Positions 44,845 to 56,038 of a stretch of DNA of 64,000 nucleotides are shown here, piece by piece. Source of the stretch: Thalassia testudinum (Eukaryota > Streptophyta > Magnoliopsida > Alismatales > Hydrocharitaceae); assembly GCA_037157565.1 (NCBI GenBank), contig JAZHRO010000036.1:128658001-128722000 (forward strand), given 5' to 3'. Under the pieces are notes generated by a model. The model was not told where the DNA came from, searched no databases, and worked only from the letters and a program-made list of their open reading frames with translations. The position numbers and the translations under genes were made by a program. Each line of letters starts with the position of its first letter. Position 1 is the stretch's first letter.

Positions 44845-47407
44845 GTAAGTCCTGTGCAGATTGTTCCCAAGAAAGCCGGGATTACTGTTGTGACTAATGA
44901 GAAAGGAGAATTTGTCACAACTCGTTTAGCTTCCTCTTGGAGGGTTTGTATCGATTACAGGAAGCTGAACATGGCCACAAAAAAGGATCATTTCCCTCTG
45001 CCTTTCATTGATCAAATCTTGTAAAGATTAGCCGGGTAGAAGTACTTCTGTTTCCTTGATGATTACTTGGGATACAATCAAGTTTCTATCCATCTTAAGG
45101 ATCAGGAAAAAATGGCTTTCACCTGTCCCTACGTAACCTTTGCTTTCCGTAGGATGCCATTCGACTTATGCAATGCAGTTACGACATTTCAAAGGTGTAT
45201 GCTAGCCATATTCTTTGACATGGTGGGAGAGTTTATGGAAGTCTTCATGGATGATTTCTCTATTTTTGGGGAACGTTTGACTCTTGTCTAGCTAATCTTG
45301 AAATGATTCTTAAACGATACATCAAAACAAGACTGGTCCTTAGCTGGGAAAAGAGTCATTTCATGACACAAGAAGGCATCATCTTGGGTCATGTAATCTC
45401 TGAATGGGGAATCGAAGTGGATAAAGCTAAGGTTGATGCTATCGCTAAACTTCCTCCTCCCACATTTGTCAAACAAATTCGATCATTTCTTGGTTATGTG
45501 GGATTCTACAGGAGATTCATCAAGGACTTTTCGAAGGTTGCTTGTCCTTTGAGCAATCTTCTCTCCAAAGAAACACCATTTGATTTCGACAAATCATGCT
45601 TTAAGGCATTTGATTTTCTTAAAATGGCAGTCACTTGTGCTCCAATATTGCAACCATCAGTTTGGACAACTCCTTTTGAGATCATGGCCGACGCTTCTGA
45701 TTACGCGGTCGAGGCTGTTTTGGGTCAGAAAGTTGATAGGAAGCCCTCTGTTATCTACTACGCTAGTAAAACTCTGGATGAGGCCCAGAGAAATTACACT
45801 TTATTGAGAAGGAATTACTAGCCGTAGTATTTGCTTTGGAGAAATTCAGGGCTTATCTCTTAGGATCTCACGTCATCATTTATACTGACCACTCGGCCTT
45901 GAGACATCTCTTGGCCAAAAAGGATGCCAAACCCAGGCTTATTCGTTGGATTCTTCTGCTTCAAGAATTTGATCTTGAAGTCAAGGATAAATTTGGGGTA
46001 CAGAATGTGGTGGCGGATCATCTGTTGGGACTTCTGAGTGATTCTTCTCGTTCGTACATTCCGATTGCCAAATCTTTTCCGGACAAAACCATTCTTATAA
46101 TTTCAGGTGTCCAAACCCCATGGTTTGCTAACATCGTTAATTATTTGGCCGTTGGTCAAATACCCCATGATTGGACCAAGAAACAATGGGATAGACTCAA
46201 ATCTGAGGCCAAATATTACTTCTGGGAGGACCTTGAATTGTACCGCATCAGCTCTGATCATATTATTCGTCGATGCATTCCGGAGAACAAACTCAAGAGT
46301 ATACTCGAGTTCTGCCATGCATCTACATGTGGTGGACACTTCTCCAGGGAAAAGATGGCTGCACAAATTTTGTAATCTGGATTCTATTGGCCGTCTTCAT
46401 TCAAGGATGCCTAGGAATTCTCGAGGTCGTGTTCCCGATTCTAGGCACTTGGGAGCATAACTAAGAGAGATATGATGCCCCTAAACCCAATTCTTCTTGT
46501 TGAAATCTTCAATGTTTGGGGCATCGATTTCATGGGACCCCTTTTCCCTTCATTTGGACATCAGTACATTCTTGTCGCTGTTGATTATGTGTCCAAATGG
46601 ATCGAAGCGATTCCCACCCGAACCAATGATCATAAGGTGGTCATCGATTTTGTCAAGAAGAATATCTACAGCAGGTTCGGAATTCTGAGGGCCATCATCA
46701 GCGATGGTGGCACTCATTTCACTAATGCCTAGTTTCGTAATTTGCTGGCAAAATACGGGGTTAATCACCGAATCTCCACACCTTACCATTCCCAGACGAA
46801 TGGACAGGTCGAGATCTCCAATCGGGAGATCAAGAATATTATGCAGAAAATGGTTAGGCCTGATTGCAAAGATTGGACTCAAAAGCTTGAGGACGCTCTT
46901 TGGTCCTATCATACGGCGTATTAAACGCCCATCGGCATGTCTCCGTTTCGTCTGGTGTATGGAAAGGCATGCCATTTACTTGTAGAAATTGAACATAGGG
47001 CATTCTGGGTAATCAAGCAGTGCAATCTAGATCTAAGTTTAGCCGGGAAGACCAGAAAACTCCAACTATCTGAGTTGGAGGAGCTTAGAAATGATGCATA
47101 TGAGAATTCCAAGATCTACAAGGCTCGGACCAAAGCTCTACATGACCAATTGATTTCCCACAAGCGCTTTGAGCTGAACTAGAAGGTCTGGCTATTCGAT
47201 TCTCGACTTAAGCTCTTTCCCGGCAAACTTGGGTCGAAATGGAACGGCCCATTCATTATCAACCAAATATTTCCAAACGAAGTTGTTCAGATTACTGACC
47301 CGAAGACGAGTAATTCATTCAAAGTCAACGGTCAACGTCTGAAGCCCGTTATTGACCGTACTTTTCTAGAATTCATCTCAGACACGGTTGCTCTAGCCAT
47401 GTTGTGA
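44845..47407 (+). pseudogene. pol: Element C reverse transcriptase, RNase H and integrase remnant
   Basis: Pol resumes after [67 protein letters not shown] (near 45260), a one-base loss just after it, then [31 protein letters not shown], a further shift near 45800, [67 protein letters not shown] and [16 protein letters not shown]. In-frame stops include those near 45023, 45038, 46374, 46731, 46921 and 47180; most correspond to Gln or Trp codons in D. The ending LTGA-type stop is at 47405. It would encode the Athila polymerase and integrase but is clearly decayed. Confidence 0.93.
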
Positions 47408-48824
47408 CTTCTTTGGCTGAACTTTGCCTAGCTGATGGCATTAAACTCAGCAGTTGTACAGTCTGACTTAGAGTTGACCCGAGCTTCATATTCAGGTGAT
47501 ATCTTCCGCACTCTACCCTTCCTTTCATGTCGTTTATTCTCAATGCGGACATTGCATCAGCTATGCATGGGGGGATGGATTCATTTCTGAATCATTTTGT
47601 CAGCTCTCGAAATTCTTGTAAATTCTATTTCTCTTCTTATATATAAATAAAAAAATTTTGAATTAGGAAGGAACACTTGGACATTAGGACCTTTCAATCT
47701 TAGGGAATATTACAATAGGATTTGAACACTAAAACCCTTCAGGCCTTTGAGCTTAATCATCCTGGGTATCCACTAAAATGTGGATTTGTTTTCGAGTCCT
47801 CACCATCCTGAATTCTATTTTAATTTGATTAAATAAGTTTGGGTGATAAGTAACGACTTACCAACCCGCCCTCTGATTTGAGGGAACTTTAAGTCTAAGT
47901 ATCCATACACTATCTTGTCACTGACTCGTTGTTCGGCGATTTTAATGGAAATTAGGTAGCTAATGAACCTTCTAGGGTGATATGGCTAAAAAGTTATCGT
48001 GGGTAACATCCCATAGGTAGGTTGTCCAGAGCCCAGTCACTGGACCATTCTCTTTTTGCTGCCTTTAGGTAAATCTTAGACTAGGGAAGCAACCTACTTA
48101 AAAAGAAAAAGAAAGTAAAAAAAAAAGAAAAAGAAAAAGAAAAAAAGAGAAAAGAAAGAAAAAAAGAAAACAAAAGAAATAAGCCACACTTCGTCGCACG
48201 AGTATGGCTGGCAAGTTATCGGTGGTAACAGCTCATCGACCGGTTGTCTAGAACCCAACTCAAGAAATGCACTAAAAATTTCCAAAACACTTAGGAAGAA
48301 GCGGAGAAGTAGAATAAGCCGGGGAGATATACACTGGACCCACCATTGTATTGACCCCATAAAAATAAAAGTGGGGAGAAAGCTACCAGTTGTAAAGATA
48401 TACCTTTAGGCAGAACTCTCTTTTTAAGGTCACCTAGAGGCGTAGAAACCCGAAGTCCGTTCTAATTACCAATCAACGAGTCTATCACATTCACAACAAG
48501 ATGCTTAGAACTTAGGATTCTCATCAAATCTTGGGTGGGTTGAGTGGCCGTAGAAAGCCACTCTTTAATCCTAAACTAAAAAAATCCAAAAAAATTAGAA
48601 AAGAAGAAAAAGAGAAAAAGAGATTTTTCTTTGAATAAGGCAAGGGCTTGAGGTGGTCTGCATTTTGGCAGATACCCAGGCTCTGTTGTCTCTTTGAAAG
48701 TTCAGATCCTAAGTAAAAATTTCTTAATGTTGAAAATGATTTTTGCCTGAGTAATCCAACCTAATTCTTTTATAAATAGCATATAGTTTTTGCTAGGGAC
48801 TAGCAAAAGATAGGCATGGGGGTG
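47408..48824 (+). other. Element C 3' noncoding block
   Basis: Conserved with D and E: purine tract GCATGGGGGGATGG near 47565, hairpins at 47768-47785, 47844-47863 (one mismatch) and 47869-47884, the two repeat units near 47985 and 48204, an A-rich stretch around 48100-48180, and the terminal tract GGCATGGGGGTG (48813-48824) before the LTR. No gene. Confidence 0.78.
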
Positions 48825-50571
48825 TGATGTGCATACATCTGATAAACCTAAAATGTTTATTAATGCATGTTCTTAGTGTCACATTAGCATTATACATTGT
48901 AAATAGTGCATAACATGCATAATCATGCATTTAGATCAAGTTGTATAAATTGTACAGTAATTGTCTCCTTTTTATGGTCAGGGACAATGTGACTTTTTAA
49001 TCGGGGCCTCGGATCAAAGATCCAATCGTACAGATCTGATCAGGGCGACGATTGGAGTTCAACAACTCTAAGATCGTCCTAATAAGACATCCGTAGCACC
49101 AGATAGAGACTGAGGAACCCTAAAGAGCAAGGGCCAAGATAGTGTTAATTCACACCTCAGACGACAAATCCAACTGCACGAATGGGTTTGGATAGACGAT
49201 CTCAGCCTAACAATGTGAAAATCAATCCAATCCGACACCCGTGGCACCATCTACAACACTCAGAAGATGGATGGCCTAGATGACGCCACGTGGCACCATC
49301 ATAGTCGCCCAGCATTAGCCATAGCTCTTCTTCTTCACCCGCTGAACAAATCTCAGCCATTGGATGCCCATCCAACAACCGAGAATGCGCCACGCCACCG
49401 CTCATCCAACGGTCTCCTCATCTGAAGGCACAAGCAATGCTTGATCTCGACCACCGGATGAAGATCCAACGGCTGAGATCGACCGTGCGCAAAACTCTGC
49501 ATGCGACACAAACTGACACTCAGCGCAGCGGTCGAACGCGTTACGCGAGTGCGCGACGCGCGTTCGAGCCTACATTCACTGCGAGTGGGTGCGCGATTGG
49601 AGCCGCACAATTTACATCCAGCGGCGGAGATCGACCGATAGTACCCACGAACGATTAGACGCACGACGCAAATGCGCGATCGCATGCGGGAGCGCGGCAC
49701 GATCGAAGGCAATTTAAGTCATCTGATCTCTTGATTGGATGGCTGAGCACGCGCGAACGTGCGCGAGCGTTGAAGAGCGTGGAGGTGAGGGGGCACGCAA
49801 GGGGCACGCACGTCGGCTACGTTCAGGCCTTTAGTGACGAATAAATCTGTCACTAAGGGTCCTAAATTAATGTTTTTCATGTTGTAATATCCAAAATGCC
49901 CCCACTCCTTACAACTATAAAAGTAGATCCCTACCATACAGATTTCTCATCCCTTCCTTCTCTTCTCTCCCTTTCCAAAGCTCAAGAGAAGCTTGTCCCA
50001 CACCTGGGATGCTCTTCAAGAGCTAAAACCAAGTTTTCACCCTCGTTCCAGAAGTGGATCCCACGACGACGATGACGTGCTGCCTCGTTCCCGTTCCTCT
50101 TGCCTCGTCCTCCTTCTTCCCACTCTGTTCCTTGTCTTCCAGGCATTGTCCCATTCGGCTTGTCATCCAAGCGATCGTCGAGGAGGATAACTTCTCTCTC
50201 CCATTCTTTTTACTATTTTTTAAAGTAGAATTTTCCTGCTTTCTAGTTGTAATAATTTCTCGCTTTCTAGTGTAATCATTTCTTACTTTCTTAGTTGTAA
50301 AAATATTTTGCAATATCAAGTGAATGTTCTCTCTTTCTATCTTATTGTTTATATTGATTCCATTCCATTGTGATTATTCCACCCTTTAAACAAAAACACA
50401 AAAATTTAATTGTGAATTTTGATCGACGTAGCCTCCCTGAGTTCGACCTGGGATTTCTTTACAGATTTTTCGGTACAAATTTTATTTTTTGAATAGATTT
50501 CTTCGCTACTCGAACTACAACAACAGGTTTTCAAAATCAATTCCGATAGCGTAGTCATTCTCCAATCAACA
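48825..50571 (+). repeat. Element C 3' LTR
   Basis: 1747 bp, the partner of 19475-21218. Start hairpin at 48826-48839; TATA box at 49916-49923. It ends CAATCAACA, directly followed by the minus-strand pol of B. Confidence 0.92.
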
Positions 50572-51994
50572 GGAGCCTTCCAACTCAAGGCATCAGCCAC
50601 CACATTGGGCTTCCCTGGGTGATAGGAGATGCTGCAGTTGTAGTCTTTCAGAAGCTCCAACCAACACCTCTGCCTCATATTGAGCTCCTTCTAATCAAAT
50701 AGGTACTTAGGGATCTTATGATCTGTGAAGATCTCAAAGGTCTCATCGTATAGATAGTGCCTCCATGTCTTCAGTGCAAAGACAACCGCTACTAGCTGTA
50801 ATTCATGAGTGGAGTAGTTATGCTCATGCGGCTTTAGTTGCCGCGAAGCGTAAGCGATAATGTGGCCTCGCTGCATGAGCACACCACCCAACCCCTGCAA
50901 CGAAGCGTCAGTGTAGACCACAAAACTGCCACAACTATCCAAGGTGGTGAGTGCAGGAGCTGAAGTCAGCCTCTCCTTCAACTCCTGAAAGCACAACTCA
51001 CACTCATCCATCTAAGTGAAGGGCATGTTCTTCCTGGTCAATTGAGTTATGGGACGCGCAATCTGGGAGAACCCTCTGATAAATTGCCGGTAGTAGCCTG
51101 CTAGCCCTAAGAAGCTGGGTATCTCTATCACTGTACGTGGCCTCTCCCACCTAAGCACGGCCTCAATTTTGGCCGGATCGATAGCTATCCCATCTCCTAA
51201 GACCACATGGCCCAAGAAAGTAACCTGTCTCAACCAGAACTCGCACTTGCTGTACTTGGCATACAATTTGCGTTGCCTTAAAGTGTCTAGGACCATGCGT
51301 AGATGTTGTCCATGATGTGATTGATCCCGAGAGTAGATTAGCACATTGTCAATGAATACCATCACAAATTGGTCTAGGTACGATCTGAAGACGTGGTTCA
51401 TTAGATCCATGAAAGCAGCAAGGTCGTTGGTTAGCCCAAATGGCATGACCAAGAACTCGTAGTGTCCATACCGTGTACGGAAAGCTGTCTTGGAGATGTC
51501 GGACTCCTTGATTCTCAGCTGATGGTAACTAGACCTCAGGTCTATCTTGGAGAACACTGTGGTGTCTCTCAACTGGTCAAAGAGGTCATCAATGCAGGGT
51601 AGAGGGTACTTGTTCTTGACGGTGACCCGATTCATTTGTCTATAGTAAACACAAAGCCGAAGGGTGTCATCCTTCTTCACAAATAACACAGGGACCCCCA
51701 TGGGGATGCACTGGGCCTCACAAAGTCCTTCTCTAACAAATCTTGCAACTGGGACTTGAGTTCTCACAGCTCAAGGGGTGCCATCCTGTACGGTGCAGTG
51801 GAGATGGGGTTGGTCCCTAGTACTAGTGAGATCTCAAACTCGATCTTACACTCAGGTAATAGTCCTGGTAGCTCCTTTGGGAAGATGTCGGGGTACTCGC
51901 AGACCACCGGAATACTCTGTAAGTCAGCTACTGGACTAGGCTTTGCTACAATACAAGCTAGGAAGCCCTCACACCCCTGGCTCAGTAGCTTCAC
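50572..51994 (-). pseudogene. pol: Element B reverse transcriptase and RNase H
   Basis: Minus-strand frames read pre-RT YPDIFPKELPGLLPE and [10 protein letters not shown] (51994-51764), [52 protein letters not shown] and [11 protein letters not shown]. The second catalytic Asp of the box is Asn, so this RT would be inactive even without other lesions. The thumb has [17 protein letters not shown]. RNase H follows: [59 protein letters not shown]. It breaks at 50572, where element C is inserted, and continues as integrase at 19474. Confidence 0.92.
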
Positions 51995-52700
51995 TGCCTA
52001 AAGTGCAAAGATGCACCTAAAACCTCCATCCATCGGATGGATGTGGAAGTCAAAGGGAGGCAGCTCAGGTATGGAGATGACGATCTTCCTCCCGAAACAA
52101 TCCACCAGGGCATGATAGGTAGACAACTAGTTCATCCCTAGAACCACGCCAAAATCCTCCATTGGGATCACGATCAGGTCAGCGGAAAGACTATGTCCCC
52201 CTATAGTGACCTCACAGTCCGTGAAAGCCTCTGTGACAAACAACTATCCACCTGGTCCTTTAAACAAGAACTGATCCTCTAACAGTGTATTGTTTGGCCC
52301 CAAACTAACGGCAAAACTAGTGGAGACAAAGGAATGCGTTGCATCAGAATCGAAAAGTATATGAACTAATCTACTGGAAACTATAACCATACCTACCACC
52401 ATAGAACCTAAAGCTCTAGCGTCCCTGTGAGTTAGGGCGTTGAGACGCCTCTCAGCCCTAGGTGTAGAAGAAGCAGCCATGCTCAGGGTTAGGCGAGCAG
52501 CAATTGACCAGTACCCTCCTCGCGACTGCAGTCCTCTACCTTGTGCCTAGTAACCACGGCTGCTAGATTGGCCTCCAGTACTTGGTGCTGGGAGCATCTG
52601 GTATGCTCTGGCTCTAGATGGACAGTTTCTCCTCATGTGGCCCGACTAACCACACTAGTAGTAGAGAGGGGCACAACTTCCTCCCTTAGTTTGTCCCTGC
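51995..52700 (-). pseudogene. gag-pro: Element B zinc knuckle and protease remnant
   Basis: A degraded zinc knuckle (..CG.SGHMRRNCPSRA) lies near 52690-52610. The protease frame 52480-52244 includes LVHILFDSDATHSFVSTSF; the active-site triplet reads DSDA rather than the usual DSGA. The later half (..ADLIV..FGVVL-like) runs to about 52090. Homology to A's 10240-10870 fixes the order. Several stops are present. Confidence 0.8.
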
Positions 52701-53658
52701 TGGTAACTGGGTGGGAGTCTGGTGCAGGCAGCTGGCCCCGGTCTGGGGCCCCCAAAGGCCACTGGTGGCCCTGCAGAGCGAGACGACTCCCCTACGGGTA
52801 CAGTGTGCCTTCTCTCCTGACAGCCCTGTGAGTGCTCAGGTTGGTAGGCCCTCTTTCATCCTCCTCCGTCAGTGTCTCGCATGGTCGGGTTGGTCTCCTC
52901 GTAGGTCATAGCTGCCTTGACCATGCGGGAGAAGGTAGGTAGCTTCAGAGGCTTCATATACCCCCGAATAGCAGGCTGGAGGCCCTCCGTGAATCTCCAC
53001 AGTTTCTCCTCTATAGATGCAGCTGTCAGGGCAAAGCATGATATCTCTAGGAAACACGTACAGTACATGCTAACCGTCATCGCCCCCTGGCGGAGAGTGT
53101 GGAACTCTTGCCTCCTCTGGTCCTGCCAGGTCTGTAGAAAGTACTGCTCGCAGAAGAGCACCACGAACCAGTCACACGATGACTCTCTCCCCTCCTAGCC
53201 TCTGACTGCCGTCCACCACCTATGGGCTGCACTCTCCAACTGGTATGTGGCAAAGGCCACGCGACACTCTGCGGGATGGTTGAGTGTATCGAAGATCTTT
53301 TCCATATGCTCTAGCCAATCTTCTACCTCAGACAGGCTCTCCTTCCCCATGAAGGAGGGGGGCTTCAGTTTCTGAAACTGGGCAAAAAGCTCGTGGTGGA
53401 GCCGCAACAAGGAAACAGGTGCACCCTCCTGCTAGGAGGACTTGTGCTCAGTAGTGTCTGAGGGTGGTGGGGATCACCCCACTCCCCCTCCAGCTCGTCT
53501 AGTGCTGTGGCGACTCCCCTGTCTCACAGCGGACTCCTCCTCCACGTCCTCAGGGGGAGGTGGCCGAGGAAGAGGCTGTTGAATATCCTCCTGTACTATA
53601 TCTTGGATCAGCTGGGCCTGGTCCTGGGCCTGGATGCTTGGGAGGAGGGGTGGATCGA
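52701..53658 (-). pseudogene. gag: Element B gag, main part
   Basis: From 53658 downward: SIQAQDQAQLIQDIVQEDIQ, a Pro/Glu-rich linker, then HELFAQFQKLKPPSFMGKE, WLEHMEKIFDTLNHPAECRV and WWTAVRG. The retrotransposon capsid core follows (EQYFLQTWQDQRRQEFHTLR, QGAMTVSMYCTCFLEI, LWRFTEGLQPAIRGYMKPL). It aligns with A's gag on both sides of G and so gives the uninterrupted version of that region. The N-terminus is cut off at 53658 by solo LTR F and continues at 55761-55853. Confidence 0.88.
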
Positions 53659-53919
53659 TGATAAACGCCAGTTTATCATCATTTTTATGCTTTAAAACTA
53701 ACCTAGCTCTTAGGATTTTACTCTGCAAACGGGTTTTTGGGCTGCATTTAGGCATAAATTAGGATAGGCATGCATTGCATTTTTTATTGTCATTTTAATG
53801 AGTTTTTGTGAGTGTTAGGGATGTACAGATGCACAGATCCCTAAAACCCTAGCACTCAAGAAGGCAAATGGTGAAGGAGAAGCCCAGACTAGCTGGAACT
53901 CATCCTAATCCAGCTCACC

Positions 53920-54400
53920 TCAGCTTGATCCAGCTCACCTCAGCTTGATCTAGCTCACCGCAGCTGGAACCTAGCTTACTTGAACTAGGGTTAGCTCATC
54001 CCAGCTCCATTCAGCTAATCTCAGCTGGATGGCAGCTCAAGAGAGTTCACCTTAGCTCACCCTAGCTCAAGTCAGCTCAGATCCAGCTCAACTTAGCTGA
54101 GTCTAGCTCATCTCAGCTCCCACTAGTTCACAGGGAGCTCTAGTTAGCTCGGCTAAGTTGACAGGAGTTCACCCCAGCTCAGATCCAGCTACATCCAGCT
54201 CCACTCAGCTCCAACCAGCTGAAGAAGAATTCATCCCAGCTCAGGAAGCTCAAGTCCAGCTCACAGGGACTCAGCTTAGCTCAACTCAGTTGAGCTAAGC
54301 TACCTTAGCTGCCTCAACCAGCTTGATTCTCCCCGGGAGCACCAGACCTAGCTCACCTCAGCTCATTTTGGTAGAAGCTAGCTCACTTTAGCTTGGCTTA
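53920..54400. repeat. AGCT-rich degenerate repeat in LTR F
   Basis: Roughly 480 bp composed of variants of CAGCTCANCTCAGCTNGATC, with AGCT recurring about every 8-15 bases. There is no strict period, so it looks like a decayed short-unit array. Because AGCT is self-complementary, both strands read alike. Confidence 0.85.
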
Positions 54401-54875
54401 GCAACTAGCAAAGAACTAGCAAGCTAAGCCAGCTAGAGTAGCCCCATGCCAGCCTCTTCAGCAGCAGCCAGCTCCAGCTCCAGACTTCTCCTCCTCAACT
54501 CTTCTCCCTGAAAACCCTAGCTCCAAATGCCTCCAACTCTACTCCCTATTAGCTAAGCTAGCTAAGCTGCTTAACATAGCTAGTCCACCTCCATGGCACC
54601 AAAACCTACTACCCTACTACCTAAGCTCCAGCAAAAAGACCACCTACTCCTACTTTATTTTGGTGCCAACTATCCCTTCCATCACCACCCTACATCCACC
54701 ATCAAAGCCCATCTCCACCCTCCATTTTTTCCCTCCAAAATTGCCTTCTAGAAGGTATTTTTGGAGGGAAAACCAAGGCACCTCTTCATTTCCCTCCCAT
54801 TTTTCCCTCCAAAAATAACTAAGCACCCCTTCATTTCCCTCCAAAAAAACACCATAACCACCCCCCTTCCCATCC

Positions 54876-54883
54876 TATAAATA
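54876..54883 (+). promoter_or_regulatory. TATA box of LTR F
   Basis: CTATAAATACCC follows a CT/A-rich stretch and precedes a C-rich start region, as in an LTR core promoter. Confidence 0.6.
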
Positions 54884-55760
54884 CCCTACCCTACCACCAC
54901 ATAATTCCCATCCTCCCTTAGTGTATTTTCTACCTACATCCACCTATACCTACGCCCAAGGAGAAGGAGTAGAGAAGGAGATTAAAGGGGCACACCACCA
55001 GCCCTTTTGGTGCCTTCTTCTCCCCACTCTCTTCAACTTGGGCCACGCCAAGGAGGAGGACTCTCCCACTTCAAGGAGGACGGACAGGCAAAGGAGAAAA
55101 GCTTAGGGTGGACGTCCACCCTTGGAGAGAAACTTAGGGCACGCCCCCTTAGGGCTTGCCTTGGAGGTCATCACCTTGGCGGAGTTCTGCAAGGAAGGAG
55201 TTGAAGGATTCTTTTCAAGCTTGGGAGCCACCAACCTTGGAGAAAGAAGCCCTCTTCTTCACCATCTATTTAGAGGATTTGTGTTTTCTTTTACTTCAAT
55301 TATCTAGTAGTAGAAGCATTCCTCTACTAGGCATTTTTGTTAAACACTTTATCAATTATCTAGTTGCCTTCTTCGTATATCTTGTTTGCATTTCTATTTG
55401 CTTATTTTCAGCATTCTTCACTCCCTCTCCCTAATTATTCTAGGCCTCCACTTGCCTAGAGTGAGCTTAGGGAGAGGTTCTGCTTGTCACATAAAAGTAG
55501 TATTTTAATTCGAAGTGTAAACACTTTTCCCGCCATCAGTTCGCATGTTGCCTTAGTTTAAAAATAAAAAAAATGATATATTGAAAAATACCAAAAAGAA
55601 AGTTGAGATTTATATTCCTAGCAAGAGAATCACTATTGCAAACATTTGGCCTCCTTGGACGACCCTAGATACTCCCCTATCTAGGAATATAAATTTAAGA
55701 GTTGATCGATTTTACGCGTTACAACGACGTAATTTAACAAACCGCGTATTATCGCTATCA

Positions 55761-55853
55761 ATCGACTGCTGCCTCAAGTCCAGCACGTCCGCCCCCTCGA
55801 CCACACCCACGCCCACGTGCACGGCCTGCCGCACGAGCTCCTCGACGAGGCAT
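55761..55853 (-). pseudogene. gag: Element B gag, N-terminal fragment
   Basis: The minus-strand ATG at 55853 gives MPRRGARAAGRARGRGCGRG.., an Arg/Gly-rich start homologous to A's MPRRGG. Thirty-one codons remain before the ATCGA site where LTR F is inserted; gag continues at 53658. Confidence 0.8.
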
Positions 55854-56019
55854 CTCCTACAATGAGATGGAAGAAAAGAATAGGAATTTTCAATGCTACT
55901 AGCCTACAAAAGAAATAAGATTCAGAAGTGAAGATCAAGATAACAGGTTATGATGGCTATACTAGCTACATGCACATGAATGGTTACTTCCAGACTGTTT
56001 GGTTTATTTCTCGAGACGA

Positions 56020-56035
56020 CCTTGCTCTAATACCA
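56020..56035 (-). other. Element B primer binding site, initiator tRNA-Met
   Basis: On the minus strand TGGTATTAGAGCAAGG, one change from the A site, three bases after the LTR end (56039). The leader between it and gag (55854-56019) holds no other feature that I can see. Confidence 0.88.
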
Positions 56036-56038
56036 TCT

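Larger units (their letters stand above)
19475..50571 (+). mobile_element. Element C: Athila-type Ty3/gypsy retrotransposon, split by D and E
   Basis: LTRs at 19475-21218 and 48825-50571 (TGATGTGCATACATC start, CAATCAACA end) enclose a tRNA-Asp-like primer site, leader, gag, protease, RT, RNase H, integrase and a 1.4 kb 3' noncoding block with terminal polypurine tract. Internal pieces are 21219-24592, 36176-37100 and 44845-48824. Coding frames carry many stops, so C is dead. The LTRs differ at roughly 20 of the first 245 bases by hand count. No clean target duplication is visible at the B junctions (AGCGT on the left, GGAGC on the right), perhaps from decay. The lineage call rests on VTLRSGK-type gag, DLGASINL protease and FMDDFS RT motifs. 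Confidence 0.92.
53659..55760 (+). mobile_element. Element F: 2.1 kb solo LTR in B gag
   Basis: It begins TGATAAACGCCAG, ends CGCTATCA and is flanked by a perfect ATCGA duplication (53654-53658 and 55761-55765); B's gag is continuous across it. No coding region and no internal domain, so a solo LTR. The start contains a hairpin TGATAAAC-gcca-GTTTATCA (53659-53678). A TATA box is at 54876-54883. U3 contains an extraordinary AGCT-rich repetitive stretch. The TGATAAAC start resembles Tat-type elements, but lineage and strand are inferred from the promoter direction only. Confidence 0.88.

Noticed and set aside
19470..50576. A target duplication for element C
   Set aside because: The five bases on each side (AGCGT and GGAGC) do not match, and shifted alternatives such as GAGCG/GAGCC need extra bases, so I do not claim one.
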